Source: Acidobacteriota bacterium (GTDB lineage Bacteria; Acidobacteriota; Terriglobia; Bryobacterales; Bryobacteraceae). Taken from it: a stretch of 64,000 nucleotides of DNA. Shown here in pieces: positions 7,648 through 17,381 of the stretch; the first letter of the stretch is position 1; each line of letters opens with the position of its first letter. A program made the translations under genes and the position numbers. Location of the stretch: contig JANXSF010000021.1 of assembly GCA_025352795.1 (NCBI GenBank), positions 1 to 64,000 of the forward strand, written 5' to 3'. Under the pieces are notes generated by a model, which saw only the letters and a list, made by a program, of their open reading frames with translations, was not told the DNA's origin and made no database searches.

Positions 7648-10464
7648 TTAGGACGCCATGTCGAACTTTTCCTGGTGCACCGACGGGTCGCCCTTTACCA
7701 TCACAGGCTTTCCCAGGATTCCTTCCAGCTCTTCCAAATAATGGGTCTCAGTGGATTTCAACACTTTGGCCACTTCCGGATTGACGCGCAAGATGACGTC
7801 TTTGCCGTCAAACACTTTGGCCATCTTCATTGCTTCCGTGAGAATTTCACCAATCACGGTCTGCACACTCTTCACGTAGCCTGCGCCTTCGCAATAGGGA
7901 CACGGAGCACATAGTGTGCGTTCCAGACTCTGCTTGACGCGCTTGCGGGTAATTGCCACCAGACCGAAATCGTTGAACTGCAGAATCTTGTACGGGGCAC
8001 GATCGGACCGCATGGCATCTTCCAAGGCCTGCATCACCTTTGCCCGATTCTTGCGCTCATCCATGTCGATGAAATCGACCACAATGATGCCGCCTAAATC
8101 GCGCAATCGCATTTGCCGGACAATTTCTTTCACTGCCTCAGTATTGGTCTTGACGATGGTATCTTCCAGGCGGTTCGATTTGCCGACGAACTTACCCGTA
8201 TTGATATCAATTGCCACCAAAGCTTCCGTTTGGTTGATTACAATGTAACCGCCGCTCTTCAGCCACACCTTGGGACGAAGCGCTTTTTCCAGTTCCGCTG
8301 TGACTCCAAAGGAATCGAAAATCGGCGCTGGACGGGTGTACAAACGTACCCGATTGACTAAAGCAGGTTGAAAGCGTTCAACGAAATGTACAGTGGATTC
8401 GTACATCTCTTCGTTATCCAGCCAAATGTTTTTGAAGGTTGTAGTTAACTGGTCGCGCAGGATTCGCTGAACGATGTCCAGATCATGATGCACCAGAACC
8501 GGTGCCGGACGACGTTCCGCTTTGGTCTTGATATCCATCCACAGGTTGTGGAGGAATTGCATATCGGCGGCAATGTCTTCTTCCGTCTTGCCTTCGCCAG
8601 CGGTGCGAATAATGAAGCCGCCAGTTAAGTTTTGACGATGAGTTTGCAGAATGCGCTTCAACCGCTGACGCTCTTCGTCACTAGCGATCTTGCGGGAGAC
8701 ACCCATGTGCTCCACGGTTGGCATAAACACGCAATAGCGACCCGGTAAGGCGATGTGCGAAGTGATGCGGGCACCTTTCTGGCCGATGGGTTCTTTGGCC
8801 ACCTGAACCAAAATTTCCTGGCCCGGCTTCAACAATTCTGTGATGGATGGAACTGGTGCACGATTCTGACGACGATCCCCACGTTCCGGCCGCTGCTCAG
8901 TTCTTTCTGGACGATCTGTCCGTTCTGGCCGATCAGAGCGCTCGGGTCGATCCGTTCGTTCGGTTCGATCTAACGCCGGGGCTGCGCCAGCAACTTGGCC
9001 TTCTACCGCTGCTCCAATCGGTGCGGCAGTTCCTTCTGCTGGGCGGTCAGGACGATCGTTACGACTTCTACCACGACGTCCACGCCGACCACGGGATTGC
9101 TGGAACTTAGAGTTCCGGTCCCGATCCCGCACGTTCGCAGTTAGCGGAGCACCGGCAGTTGCGGAACCTTCTTCTCCTTCAGCCAAGGGTTCAGAACCTT
9201 CCACTTCTTCCTGCTCATCTTCTTCCACTGAATCGCAAGGTTCGTCGTCACTTGCATGGTTCAGATGGGCTTCCTGGGCATCGGCATCTTCAATTGCTTG
9301 AACTACGGAATGCGCCTCATGAGATCCGGCTTTGGCTGTGTGTTCCTGCTCAATGGCAGCGTAGGCCGCTTCTTCGGCTGCTTCTAAACGATTTTCTTCA
9401 ATGACCTGAATTTCTGGATTTGTCAGCAGCGCGCCTTCGCGTTCAAACGTTGGCTCAATTGCGCTCAGTCCTTCCGATTCCAGTTTGGCGATTGGGGCTG
9501 GCGGGGTTGGCGTGACGACCTCAGCAACTACCGGGGTCACAACTGGAGCAAGCTGGGTTACTGAGCGTACTTCCTTAAATGTTTCCGAAGCGCGCTTTTC
9601 CACCATGGGAGCAGCCGTCGGAGCAGAGACTGGCCGTCGCGGAGCGAAACTGGTATCTGCTGGAGGAGCGGCATTCGGGTTGCGATATTTGCGTAACGAT
9701 TCCCCGGGAAGCAGAAATACTTCTTCCGCTGACGGAGCAATCGCAGCAACCATAAGCGGTTCCACAGGCTCAGAAGTGGTCGGCTCTCCGCCAACGATTT
9801 CTTCCGCTTCCTCAGAAACGGCATCGGTCGCATTGGCGTATTTTGAATCGGGAAATCCACCCCGTCCACGACGACCGCGGCGTCTGCGCCGACCCTTGTC
9901 ATCGGTTCCAGGTACACCGGCAACGGAGGCCACTTCGCCATCCACTGCTTGCACTTCTTCGTCCTTCACTGCAATTTCGGTGGGTTCTGGTGCTGCAACT
10001 GCGATGGAATCTGAAGTTGCCAAAGAAGCTTCTACAGGTCCACGACGTGCTTCGCCGCCATCCCGATCTCGATTGTTGCGGTCCCGACCACGATCCCGAC
10101 CGCCGCGATCCCGATTGCCACCGCGATCTCCGCGATCATTGCGTTCACCGCCACGGTCGCCACGATTTTGGCTTGCGGCTACGGAAGCTGTGGCGGAAAC
10201 GGGCTTGGCCTCGTCTACACCATCCAGATCGTCATTTTCCTCAAAGAAATCGGTGACGTAAAGGAAGCAATCGCGTTCCAGACCTAAGTCCACAAACGCC
10301 GACTGCATTCCGGGTAGAACCCGCGTCACTCTTCCTTTGTGGATACTGCCGGCCAGGGAATACTCATTGGCCCGCTGAAAAAACAGTTCTACTAACTGAT
10401 CATCTTCAAGAACCGCCACTTTTGTTTCGTGACGATTGGAAGAGATTACTAATTCTTTGCTCAT
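7648..10464 (-). CDS. rng: Ribonuclease E/G family protein with a large disordered insert
   Basis: A 938-residue endoribonuclease of RNA decay and rRNA processing. The N-terminus opens the S1 domain (GSIHKGRVTRVLPGMQSAFVDLG, about 40-62). The S1 is then interrupted by about 470 residues of low-complexity sequence, resuming at LKPGQEILVQVAKEPIGQKG. The catalytic core is intact: AIDINTG and VVDFIDMDERKNR carry the metal-binding Asp residues, and CAPCPYCEGAG is the zinc-link. The insert holds RGG/RD-rich runs, acidic stretches and DRPERT-type repeats. ATG 10464 is chosen because GGAG lies 8 bases upstream; TTG 10470 is too close to it. RNase E and RNase G cannot be separated by eye here. Confidence 0.92.
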   Translation of the reverse strand: MSKELVISSNRHETKVAVLEDDQLVELFFQRANEYSLAGSIHKGRVTRVLPGMQSAFVDLGLERDCFLYVTDFFEENDDLDGVDEAKPVSATASVAASQNRGDRGGERNDRGDRGGNRDRGGRDRGRDRNNRDRDGGEARRGPVEASLATSDSIAVAAPEPTEIAVKDEEVQAVDGEVASVAGVPGTDDKGRRRRRGRRGRGGFPDSKYANATDAVSEEAEEIVGGEPTTSEPVEPLMVAAIAPSAEEVFLLPGESLRKYRNPNAAPPADTSFAPRRPVSAPTAAPMVEKRASETFKEVRSVTQLAPVVTPVVAEVVTPTPPAPIAKLESEGLSAIEPTFEREGALLTNPEIQVIEENRLEAAEEAAYAAIEQEHTAKAGSHEAHSVVQAIEDADAQEAHLNHASDDEPCDSVEEDEQEEVEGSEPLAEGEEGSATAGAPLTANVRDRDRNSKFQQSRGRRGRRGRSRNDRPDRPAEGTAAPIGAAVEGQVAGAAPALDRTERTDRPERSDRPERTDRPERTEQRPERGDRRQNRAPVPSITELLKPGQEILVQVAKEPIGQKGARITSHIALPGRYCVFMPTVEHMGVSRKIASDEERQRLKRILQTHRQNLTGGFIIRTAGEGKTEEDIAADMQFLHNLWMDIKTKAERRPAPVLVHHDLDIVQRILRDQLTTTFKNIWLDNEEMYESTVHFVERFQPALVNRVRLYTRPAPIFDSFGVTAELEKALRPKVWLKSGGYIVINQTEALVAIDINTGKFVGKSNRLEDTIVKTNTEAVKEIVRQMRLRDLGGIIVVDFIDMDERKNRAKVMQALEDAMRSDRAPYKILQFNDFGLVAITRKRVKQSLERTLCAPCPYCEGAGYVKSVQTVIGEILTEAMKMAKVFDGKDVILRVNPEVAKVLKSTETHYLEELEGILGKPVMVKGDPSVHQEKFDMAS

Positions 10465-10607
10465 TGGCAAATCTCCGTGCTTCGGGCGAGGAGCTCATCC
10501 TCACGACGGAGTCCGGATTCAAACCTTGTGGCTTTGTCTTAAAAACTTTGTTCCAATCAGCCGGGTCGAGAAAAGCTCAAAACACCAAACCAACCGTATA
10601 CTTGTCT

Positions 10608-10624
10608 GCGGAGCAAAACTCCGC
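10608..10624 (-). terminator. Hairpin downstream of rodA
   Basis: GCGGAG (10608-10613) pairs with CTCCGC (10619-10624) across a 5-base loop, about 85 bases past the rodA stop in the rodA direction. No U-tract follows, so it is only a weak terminator candidate. The remainder of the 246-base gap 10465-10710 shows nothing else that I can support. Confidence 0.35.
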
Positions 10625-10710
10625 GCCACTTAGAGGACTCTAATCAAAAGTCCATCCACTGCTGAACCCAAAAACCATGCGTGCGAGCAACCGCCGCTTC
10701 TTGCATCTCG

Positions 10711-11802
10711 CTAATTTACAAATCTACGTAGCCGGACATTGTTGACCAGCCCTAACATTAAAAACATGCTCCACATGCTGGATCCGCCGCTGGATAGCAG
10801 AGGCAATGGAATACCGGTTACCGGCATTTGCCCCACCACCATTCCGACGTTCACCAGGATGTGAAACAAAAACACCGACGCCACGCCCATGCAGATATAC
10901 ATACCGGCCCGGTCGGGCGCTGTCTGGGCGTTCTGCACCAGTTGCATGAGCAAAAGAAAATACAAACCCATCGTAACCACAACTCCCACGAACCCATGTT
11001 CTTCGGCGAACGTGGAAAAAATAAAATCGGTATGCGGCACTGGCAGAAATCGGAGCTGTGTTTGAGTGCCGTGCGTCGCACCCCTGCCCCACATTCCCCC
11101 CTGACCTACCGCGATCTTCGACTGAATTACCTGATACCCCGTACCATGCGGATCGGCATAAGGATCCACCATGGTTGCCAGCCTTGCCTTTTGATAGGGC
11201 AACAACAAAGGCCAGCCAATTGGTATAGATATCGCCAATAATACTACAAAGCCCAACACGTACTGCCAGCGCAAACCGGCCAAAAATATCCCGACGATCA
11301 AAGCAGGAAGATAGGTGAGCGAAGTACCCAGATCCGGTTGTTTCATAACCAGGACCATAGGCAAGCCGACCAACGCGATAAGGCGTAATAAATCCCACAG
11401 CTCGACCGTATCTCCTTTAAGCTCGGTCAAACACCGAGCCACCATCAACACAATAACCAGTTTAGCGAATTCTGAGATTTGAAGTCGAAATCCCAGCGGC
11501 ATGGGAATCCAGCGCGAAGCACCAAACACCTTTTTACCCATGATGAATGTAACGATTAAAAGTACTATCAGCACTATGTATAGGATTGGTACCTGTCCCA
11601 ACAGCGTGTGGTAATCAATCGTCATGATGATCCACATCAGCATTAAGCCGGTAACCACGTAAATAATTTGCTTCCACCAGGCATCTTTCCAGATGGAATC
11701 ATGGGTGGCACTGTAGATTTGCAGAATCCCAATCATGCACAAGGTTAGAGTGAGCACCAGCATGGCCCAGTCAATATCTTTGAAGCTGCGATAGGTTGCC
11801 AT
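10711..11802 (-). CDS. rodA: Rod-shape SEDS glycosyltransferase RodA
   Basis: A 363-residue polytopic membrane protein of the FtsW/RodA/SpoVE family, which polymerises lipid II for side-wall growth. Diagnostic stretches are VVGLMLMWIIMTIDYHTL, KQPDLGTSL and GQGGMWGRGATHGTQ. The C-terminal PVTGIPLPLLSSGGSS is the classic SEDS signature. It is the last gene of mreB-mreC-mreD-mrdA-rodA and starts 4 bases after its PBP2 partner, so the two are clearly cotranscribed. About ten membrane segments are expected. Confidence 0.97.
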   Translation of the reverse strand: MATYRSFKDIDWAMLVLTLTLCMIGILQIYSATHDSIWKDAWWKQIIYVVTGLMLMWIIMTIDYHTLLGQVPILYIVLIVLLIVTFIMGKKVFGASRWIPMPLGFRLQISEFAKLVIVLMVARCLTELKGDTVELWDLLRLIALVGLPMVLVMKQPDLGTSLTYLPALIVGIFLAGLRWQYVLGFVVLLAISIPIGWPLLLPYQKARLATMVDPYADPHGTGYQVIQSKIAVGQGGMWGRGATHGTQTQLRFLPVPHTDFIFSTFAEEHGFVGVVVTMGLYFLLLMQLVQNAQTAPDRAGMYICMGVASVFLFHILVNVGMVVGQMPVTGIPLPLLSSGGSSMWSMFLMLGLVNNVRLRRFVN

Positions 11803-11806
11803 GATT

Positions 11807-13681
11807 TTAGTTGTCCACCGTGCGACGTGAAAATGGGAGATACGCTACTTGCGGAGGACGCCGTGTGCGGGCCTTCTTATCGAAATAAGCCTTGGCCACA
11901 TTTCGTGCAATCACCGAAGCATCTTTGCCATGCTCACCAGCCTCGAACAATGCCACAATCGCGATTTCAGGATTCACGCGCGGCGCAAATCCTACGAACC
12001 AGGCGTTGTCTTTAATCTCTTTGTGCTTCGCTAGATAATCGTTCGACGCCAATTGTGCCGTTCCCGTCTTACCGCAAAACTCAATGCCAGGAAGCCGTGC
12101 TGCGGTGGCTGTGCCGAAGTTGTCATTCACCACGCTGTACATTCCCCCCACAACATTCAAGATGTGGTTGGGTTGCCAGTCAGCCTTCCTTGACGGATCT
12201 ACTTGGGCTTGATCCTTCAACAAATGCGGCTTGGGCCAAATGCCGCCTACCGCAATACCGCCTACTGCTGCAGCCAATTGCAGTGGCGTCACAATCAATG
12301 CACCTTGCCCAATGGCCACGGAAATTGTTTCGCCACCAAACCATTTGGTACGAACCTGCCGTGCCTTCCACTGCGTAGACGGAAGAATTCCCGATTTTTC
12401 ACTTGGCAAATCGACATTCGTTTTTTGCCCAAGCCCGGTCATCCCGGCATATTCGGCAAGCTTATCAATGCCCAGTAAATTGCCCACATTATAGAAATAA
12501 ACATCGCAGGATTGGGCCAGAGCGTAACGCAAAGAAACGCTGCCATGCCTGCTATGACATTTGTATGTGTGGCCATAAAAGGTAGCACTGCCAGGACAAA
12601 AAAAAGTCGTATTTTCAGTGATCACTCCAGCTTCCAGGCCAGCCATTGCCACGATCGGTTTGAACGTTGACCCTGGGGCCAATTGCGCCTGAATCGCGCG
12701 ATTCAGCAACGGATTGTCTGGATTGTTGATGATCTGCGCCCAATCGGCTTTACGAATGCGACCGGCGAACTTGTTGGGATCGTACGTTGGGCTGGAAACC
12801 ATGGCCAGAATTTCACCATTGCGCGGGTCCAGCACAACTACCGATCCGCGCCGACCACCCAACACTAATTCGGCCACAATTTGAATATCCAAATCCAACG
12901 TCAATTGAATGGTCTTGCCAGGGATAGCCTGGGTGTTGGAAAGTGTTTCCTGAATCTGACCTTTGTTGTCCACAATCACGCTTTTCACGCCATCCTGACC
13001 CATCAGAATATCGTTGTAGTAGCGCTCAATGCCTGCTTTGCCGATCACATCGCCCTGGTTGAATTGTGCAAAATCGGGCGTACTCAATTCCGCTTCACTC
13101 ATTTCGCCGGTATAGCCAAGAACATGCGCGGCCACGCCGTACTGCGGATACATCCGCTTTGAAGAATGGATCAGTTCCAGTTCTGGAAACGTATCCTGAT
13201 CGTTATGCGATTCCACAAATTGAATTTCACCGGGCGTCAATCCTTCCTTGATGAAAACCGTTTGATAGCTAGGTTGATTCTTGAACCGTTTCAGACGACT
13301 TTCCATCTCTTCCATATCCATGTGCAGCCCTTCGGCGATGGATGGCAAATGTTCTTCCTTGAAATTTGAGCGGGAAAGAATAGCCGAAAAAGTAGAGTGG
13401 TTATCCACAATCACGCGACCGTCGCGATCCAGAATTTTACCGCGCGGTGCAATCAGCGGCAAAGATTTAATACGATTTCGGTCCGCTGCTTCGCGATAAG
13501 CGGTCACTTCCTGCACTTGAAGCCGCCAGAATCCGGCAATCAGAAAGAGGAAGATGGCTACTGTGATGTATTGAAATACTGTGATTTTATTGCTGGCGAA
13601 CTTTGCATCGTCGTCACGTAACTGTGGCTTGTCTTGTAGATCGAAATGCGGGTCCCGGGTTTTTGCCGTGAAGATAGGCAC
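11807..13681 (-). CDS. mrdA: Penicillin-binding protein 2 (rod elongation transpeptidase)
   Basis: A 624-residue class B PBP. A cytoplasmic tail is followed by one membrane anchor (residues about 32-50, VFQYITVAIFLFLIAGF). The pedestal/dimerisation domain includes APRGKILDRDGRVIVDN. The transpeptidase domain has the catalytic SxxK in GSTFKPIVAM, the second motif in AQSCDVYFYN, and KTGTAQ. It cross-links peptidoglycan with RodA. The N-terminal tail (about 30 residues) is longer than in E. coli. It lies between mreD and rodA. Confidence 0.96.
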   Translation of the reverse strand: MPIFTAKTRDPHFDLQDKPQLRDDDAKFASNKITVFQYITVAIFLFLIAGFWRLQVQEVTAYREAADRNRIKSLPLIAPRGKILDRDGRVIVDNHSTFSAILSRSNFKEEHLPSIAEGLHMDMEEMESRLKRFKNQPSYQTVFIKEGLTPGEIQFVESHNDQDTFPELELIHSSKRMYPQYGVAAHVLGYTGEMSEAELSTPDFAQFNQGDVIGKAGIERYYNDILMGQDGVKSVIVDNKGQIQETLSNTQAIPGKTIQLTLDLDIQIVAELVLGGRRGSVVVLDPRNGEILAMVSSPTYDPNKFAGRIRKADWAQIINNPDNPLLNRAIQAQLAPGSTFKPIVAMAGLEAGVITENTTFFCPGSATFYGHTYKCHSRHGSVSLRYALAQSCDVYFYNVGNLLGIDKLAEYAGMTGLGQKTNVDLPSEKSGILPSTQWKARQVRTKWFGGETISVAIGQGALIVTPLQLAAAVGGIAVGGIWPKPHLLKDQAQVDPSRKADWQPNHILNVVGGMYSVVNDNFGTATAARLPGIEFCGKTGTAQLASNDYLAKHKEIKDNAWFVGFAPRVNPEIAIVALFEAGEHGKDASVIARNVAKAYFDKKARTRRPPQVAYLPFSRRTVDN

Positions 13682-13697
13682 TATTTGAATTGACCTG

Positions 13698-14231
13698 TTA
13701 AGGCCGTTCCCTTAGTTTATCCAATAACGCGAACAATGGAACAGCTACTGCCGCATTTAAGACTCCCGCCAACAGAGTCCTGACGGCTGCAAAGCCCCCT
13801 TCGTGACCTAGCAGGGCGCTGGTAAGCATCCAATACAACAGTTCATGGAAACAGAAAAAGCAGAAGCCTACCAGGAATCGCAAGCCTGGGTGTTCCACAT
13901 CAAACCGCAGGCTCAAGGACGATGCAAAATAGCCCACCAACGTTTTCACAATGCCGAACATGCCCAGGGGGTGGTCGGCAAGCGAATCCTGGGCCAACCC
14001 AATGGCTGCTCCAGCCAACGTGCCCACAATCTGATTTTGCTTCATCAGCGAAAAGTAAACGGTCACCAGCACCGGCAATTCCAAGTAGGAAAGATACTTG
14101 AAGAACATTGGCACGTAGACCTGAAACAGAATCGCCGCCAGTGGCACCAGCAACATCACGGCGGGCTTAAACTTCGATACTCTGTCCTTGCCCCGGCGAT
14201 CAATCAGGATTTGATTGGAATAGTCGCTCAT
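13698..14231 (-). CDS. mreD: Rod shape-determining protein MreD
   Basis: A 177-residue membrane protein with about five or six helices and the MreD-like stretch GLAQDSLADHPLGMFGIVKT. MreD joins MreC and PBP2/RodA in the elongasome. Its ATG overlaps the mreC stop (ATGA, 14228-14231), which implies translational coupling. MreD sequences diverge widely, so position in the operon is a main part of the evidence. Confidence 0.9.
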   Translation of the reverse strand: MSDYSNQILIDRRGKDRVSKFKPAVMLLVPLAAILFQVYVPMFFKYLSYLELPVLVTVYFSLMKQNQIVGTLAGAAIGLAQDSLADHPLGMFGIVKTLVGYFASSLSLRFDVEHPGLRFLVGFCFFCFHELLYWMLTSALLGHEGGFAAVRTLLAGVLNAAVAVPLFALLDKLRERP

Positions 14232-15382
14232 CGCTTCGGCACTGCGCCCCCTTGCGGTGTAGGATTTGGATTCACAGGCGCGGCAGAGGGGTTCGGCGTA
14301 CCCGGTGTGATTGGCTTGGGCGGCGGAGGTTCAGCATTATAATCCGGTGCGGGCTGGCCCACCACGCTGCGTTTGGAACCAATTCCCGTATACCGTTCCC
14401 GCAGGCGGTCGGCATCGGTCTTCATGCTGTTGATGATCTCCTCCTGCGGTCTGGGTTTTTCATTCAACCCTGGGGGCAAGGGCGTTAGCAGCACCACCGG
14501 ATTTTGCAAGCCGGGCAGAAAATCGGGAATTCTCTGATGAACTCCTTCAATCACAATCAGCACTTCTTCCAAAACGGATTGAAGACCGGAAGGCACAAAT
14601 TGGACTTCCTTAAAACTAGTGCCAGGACGAACAATTTCCGCTTTACCGACGGCCAATCCCTTGGGGAAAACTCGATCTTCGCCGGAGGTGAAAAACTCTT
14701 CGTCCACTTCAACCTTGTCTTCATTTTGAATGTAATCCACCATTACCCGGCTTTGGCCAATCCCTTTGACGGTTCCATGGACGCGCCCTTTTTGCGAAAT
14801 GACTCCAGCGCGGAAACTGGTATCGGTAATCAGCAGTACTTGCGATGCAATGGGGTAGCTGGCCACCACTTTACCTACAATTCCATCTTGAGTGATTACC
14901 GCCATGCCTCGTTCCACGCCACTGGACGTACCGCGATCCACCAGCACCATTTTGGAATTTGTCCCGGTGCCTGTACCAATAATGCGGGCACCGACTGTGC
15001 GGGATGGGGTTTTTGCCTGAAATTTACTGAGCGCTTGCACACGGTCAGCCATTTGCAATTCGTTCTTCAGAAACTGATTTTCAAGCTTGAATTTCCCTAA
15101 ATCATCTTTCAGCTTTTTGTTTTCTTCACGCAGATCCACCAGGACAAAGTAATTTTGAAAAAATCCAAAGCTGTTGCGGCGGAGGCTTTCCAGCACACGG
15201 GCCACCGGAGTTACCGCAGTCACCGCCCACACCCTTACCGATGCCATATCGTTGTCGCTTTTACGCTGATAGGCCACCAGCACAAGTTGTGCCAGAATTA
15301 CGGTGACAAGCACCGCTAAACTGCGATAACGGCTTAAAATTGCATCCATTGTGGGGAGGGCGGAAGCTATTGGCAGCGCCAA
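14228..15382 (-). CDS. mreC: Rod shape-determining protein MreC
   Basis: A 384-residue protein with a membrane anchor (SLAVLVTVILAQLVLVAYQ) and a periplasmic coiled coil (about 75-110: REENKKLKDDLGKFKLENQF). The double beta-barrel core contains GMAVITQDGIVGKVV. It ends in a Pro-rich tail (PPPPKPITPGTPNP) of about 50 residues. MreC is the periplasmic scaffold of the elongasome. TTG 15382 follows GGAAGGGG closely; ATG 15349 (MDAILSRYR) is a reasonable alternative start. Confidence 0.94.
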   Translation of the reverse strand: MALPIASALPTMDAILSRYRSLAVLVTVILAQLVLVAYQRKSDNDMASVRVWAVTAVTPVARVLESLRRNSFGFFQNYFVLVDLREENKKLKDDLGKFKLENQFLKNELQMADRVQALSKFQAKTPSRTVGARIIGTGTGTNSKMVLVDRGTSSGVERGMAVITQDGIVGKVVASYPIASQVLLITDTSFRAGVISQKGRVHGTVKGIGQSRVMVDYIQNEDKVEVDEEFFTSGEDRVFPKGLAVGKAEIVRPGTSFKEVQFVPSGLQSVLEEVLIVIEGVHQRIPDFLPGLQNPVVLLTPLPPGLNEKPRPQEEIINSMKTDADRLRERYTGIGSKRSVVGQPAPDYNAEPPPPKPITPGTPNPSAAPVNPNPTPQGGAVPKR

Positions 15383-15400
15383 TGCCCCTTCCGTTCTACT

Positions 15401-16426
15401 TTACTCGATGGCGATGCGACGTAGCAGCTTGAAATCAGTCAACATCTTACCGGTTCCCAGCACAACGCTCGCCAGCGGATCTTCGGCAATAGAAACGGGC
15501 AAACCAGTTTCTTCGCGGATTCGCTTATCCAGATTCTTGATCATGGCACCGCCGCCGGTCAAGACAATGCCTTTGTCACTGATATCGGCGGACAGTTCCG
15601 GTGGAGTGCGTTCCAGGGCCACGCGGATGGCATTCATGATGGTGGCGATGCATTCGGAAAGTGCTTCGCGGATCTCTGAATCGTCAATGGTTAAAGTCTT
15701 GGGAACCCCTTCTATCAGGTTGCGACCCTTAATTTCCATGGTCAAAGGACGATCCAGCGGATAGGCCGAACCAATCTGCATCTTGATCTGTTCCCCGGTG
15801 CGTTCGCCGATCAAAAGATTATACTTGCGTTTCAGATATTGAATAATGGCTTCGTCCATCTCGTTGCCAGCCACACGCACAGATCGCGAATAGACAATGC
15901 CCGATAACGAAATAACCGCCACGTCGGTTGTGCCACCGCCAATATCCACCACCATGTTCCCTGAAGGTTCAGTAATGGGAAGTCCTGCACCAATTGCCGC
16001 CACCATCGCCTGTTCCACTAAAAATACTTCAGAGGCTTTAGCGCGATAGGCGGAATCAATAACAGCTCGCTTTTCCACCTGGGTGATTTCGCTGGGCACG
16101 CCGATGACAATGCGCGGATGTACCAGCATCTTTCGCCCATGCGCTTTCTGAATAAAATAATTCAGCATGCGCTCAGTGACTTTGAAATCGGCAATCACGC
16201 CGTCTTTCATTGGCCGAATCGCAACAATGTTGCCCGGAGTTCGACCCACCATTTCCTTGGCTTCTTTACCAACCGCTTCTACTTCACCGTTGGTCTTGTT
16301 GATGGCAACAATGGAAGGCTCATTGACCACAATTCCTTTGCCCTTGGCGTAGACCAGCGTGTTTGCCGTACCAAGATCAATGGCAAGGTCAGAGGAAAAT
16401 AAGCTGAAAAGTGATCGGAAATTCAT
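15401..16426 (-). CDS. mreB: Actin-like rod-shape protein MreB
   Basis: A 341-residue actin homologue that forms membrane-bound filaments and directs wall synthesis. Phosphate 1 motif [19 protein letters not shown], phosphate 2 motif [16 protein letters not shown] and adenosine motif [14 protein letters not shown] are all intact. ATG 16426 ([19 protein letters not shown]) is chosen; the frame is open further upstream to 16534, but that part does not look like MreB and covers the likely promoter. It is the first gene of the five-gene rod operon. Confidence 0.97.
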   Translation of the reverse strand: MNFRSLFSLFSSDLAIDLGTANTLVYAKGKGIVVNEPSIVAINKTNGEVEAVGKEAKEMVGRTPGNIVAIRPMKDGVIADFKVTERMLNYFIQKAHGRKMLVHPRIVIGVPSEITQVEKRAVIDSAYRAKASEVFLVEQAMVAAIGAGLPITEPSGNMVVDIGGGTTDVAVISLSGIVYSRSVRVAGNEMDEAIIQYLKRKYNLLIGERTGEQIKMQIGSAYPLDRPLTMEIKGRNLIEGVPKTLTIDDSEIREALSECIATIMNAIRVALERTPPELSADISDKGIVLTGGGAMIKNLDKRIREETGLPVSIAEDPLASVVLGTGKMLTDFKLLRRIAIE

Positions 16427-16505
16427 GAACTGAAAATAACTCCTGAGCCTTGAAGGAAGGTCTTTGGGAGGAGGTGGCGAACAGCCCAAAGGCAGCTCAC
16501 CCTGA

Positions 16506-16534
16506 ACTGTAGCATAGGCCACCCAGACGGGCAA
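16506..16534 (-). promoter_or_regulatory. Possible sigma70-type promoter of the mre operon
   Basis: On the minus strand TTGCCC (16534-16529) and TACAGT (16511-16506) are separated by 17 bases, each matching consensus at 4 of 6. This would give a leader of about 70 bases before mreB. It is a pattern match only. Confidence 0.35.
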
Positions 16535-16572
16535 CCCGTTTACCCGTAACTTCTGAATAAATTACCAGCTTG

Positions 16573-17364
16573 TTACGGTTGCGATAGAACAAATTTTTTC
16601 AAGCTTTCAAAAACTCGCACCAATTCCTGACGGTGCACTTGCTTATCGCGTAGATCCAACTTGGACAACTCTTCGGCCAGTTGCTTGCCTTTTACGGCAA
16701 TTTCTGGAAACCGTTTTTCCATCAAATTAAGAAACGGTATTCTTTGGTCCCAATCCTTATCGCTGATACCCAATTCCACATCCAGCCACAATAAAACCTG
16801 GGCCAAGCGCTGGCATCGTGGAACTCGCGGATGCTGATCAGCCTGGTCATCCTGAGCCATTTTCTCCAGCGCTGGAATGAATTGCCTGACCAAGCCAGGG
16901 CGCCAAATAATCCCTCGTCGATCCATCTCATCCCGCATCACGATATGCTGCAACGCGTCCCCTGTCGTGACAGAAAGGCAGCCTGCTTCCCCCGCCAAAT
17001 ATTTGGGTGCGGCATATCCTTGAGCCTTGATCCATAAATGTCCCAACTCATGGGCCAGCAATCCCGTAAACGCCTCCGGATCTTTGGGGGCCAGCAGACG
17101 ATTCACAAAAATGTATTGATACTTTCCCGATGGTGGATTCAAGCTCAAAGCCTGCGCACTCAAAAATAATTGTTGAAAGGAAGGGGACTCAAAATGCTGG
17201 CGGGCAAATGTTCTGTGTGGCTCCTGCTGCGGCAATTCCCCTGGCTCCAGTTGAATCACCACAACTTTAGCGCCGCTTTGTTGAGAAATTTCTGCAGCCC
17301 AATTGGCCAACAGGCCCGTCAGCGATAGAATTTGCGCTAGCAATAAGATAGCCACGATATTCAC
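16573..17364 (-). CDS. Exported HELGH-motif protein, putative metalloprotease
   Basis: A 263-residue protein with an N-terminal hydrophobic segment (MNIVAILLLAQILSLTGLLA), likely a signal peptide or anchor. The zinc-protease motif HELGH is in GLLAHELGHLWIKAQGY near residue 105. A possible third ligand is E in LAGEAGCLSVTTGDALQH. A long helical C-terminus follows. Family unknown to me; the HExxH and the following helix support a metallopeptidase fold. It lies upstream of mreB on the same strand and may not be functionally linked. Confidence 0.65.
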   Translation of the reverse strand: MNIVAILLLAQILSLTGLLANWAAEISQQSGAKVVVIQLEPGELPQQEPHRTFARQHFESPSFQQLFLSAQALSLNPPSGKYQYIFVNRLLAPKDPEAFTGLLAHELGHLWIKAQGYAAPKYLAGEAGCLSVTTGDALQHIVMRDEMDRRGIIWRPGLVRQFIPALEKMAQDDQADQHPRVPRCQRLAQVLLWLDVELGISDKDWDQRIPFLNLMEKRFPEIAVKGKQLAEELSKLDLRDKQVHRQELVRVFESLKKFVLSQP

Positions 17365-17381
17365 TAGAATAGAAGAAGTTC

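Noticed and set aside
8900-8970. Short direct repeats as a CRISPR-like or satellite array
   Set aside because: They are codons for DRPERT-type repeats inside the RNase E/G insert, without spacers.
9485-10261. Plus-strand frame of 258 codons opposite the RNase E/G gene
   Set aside because: It is the antisense of the repeat-rich insert; the Arg/Ser/Pro runs are just the complement of biased codons.
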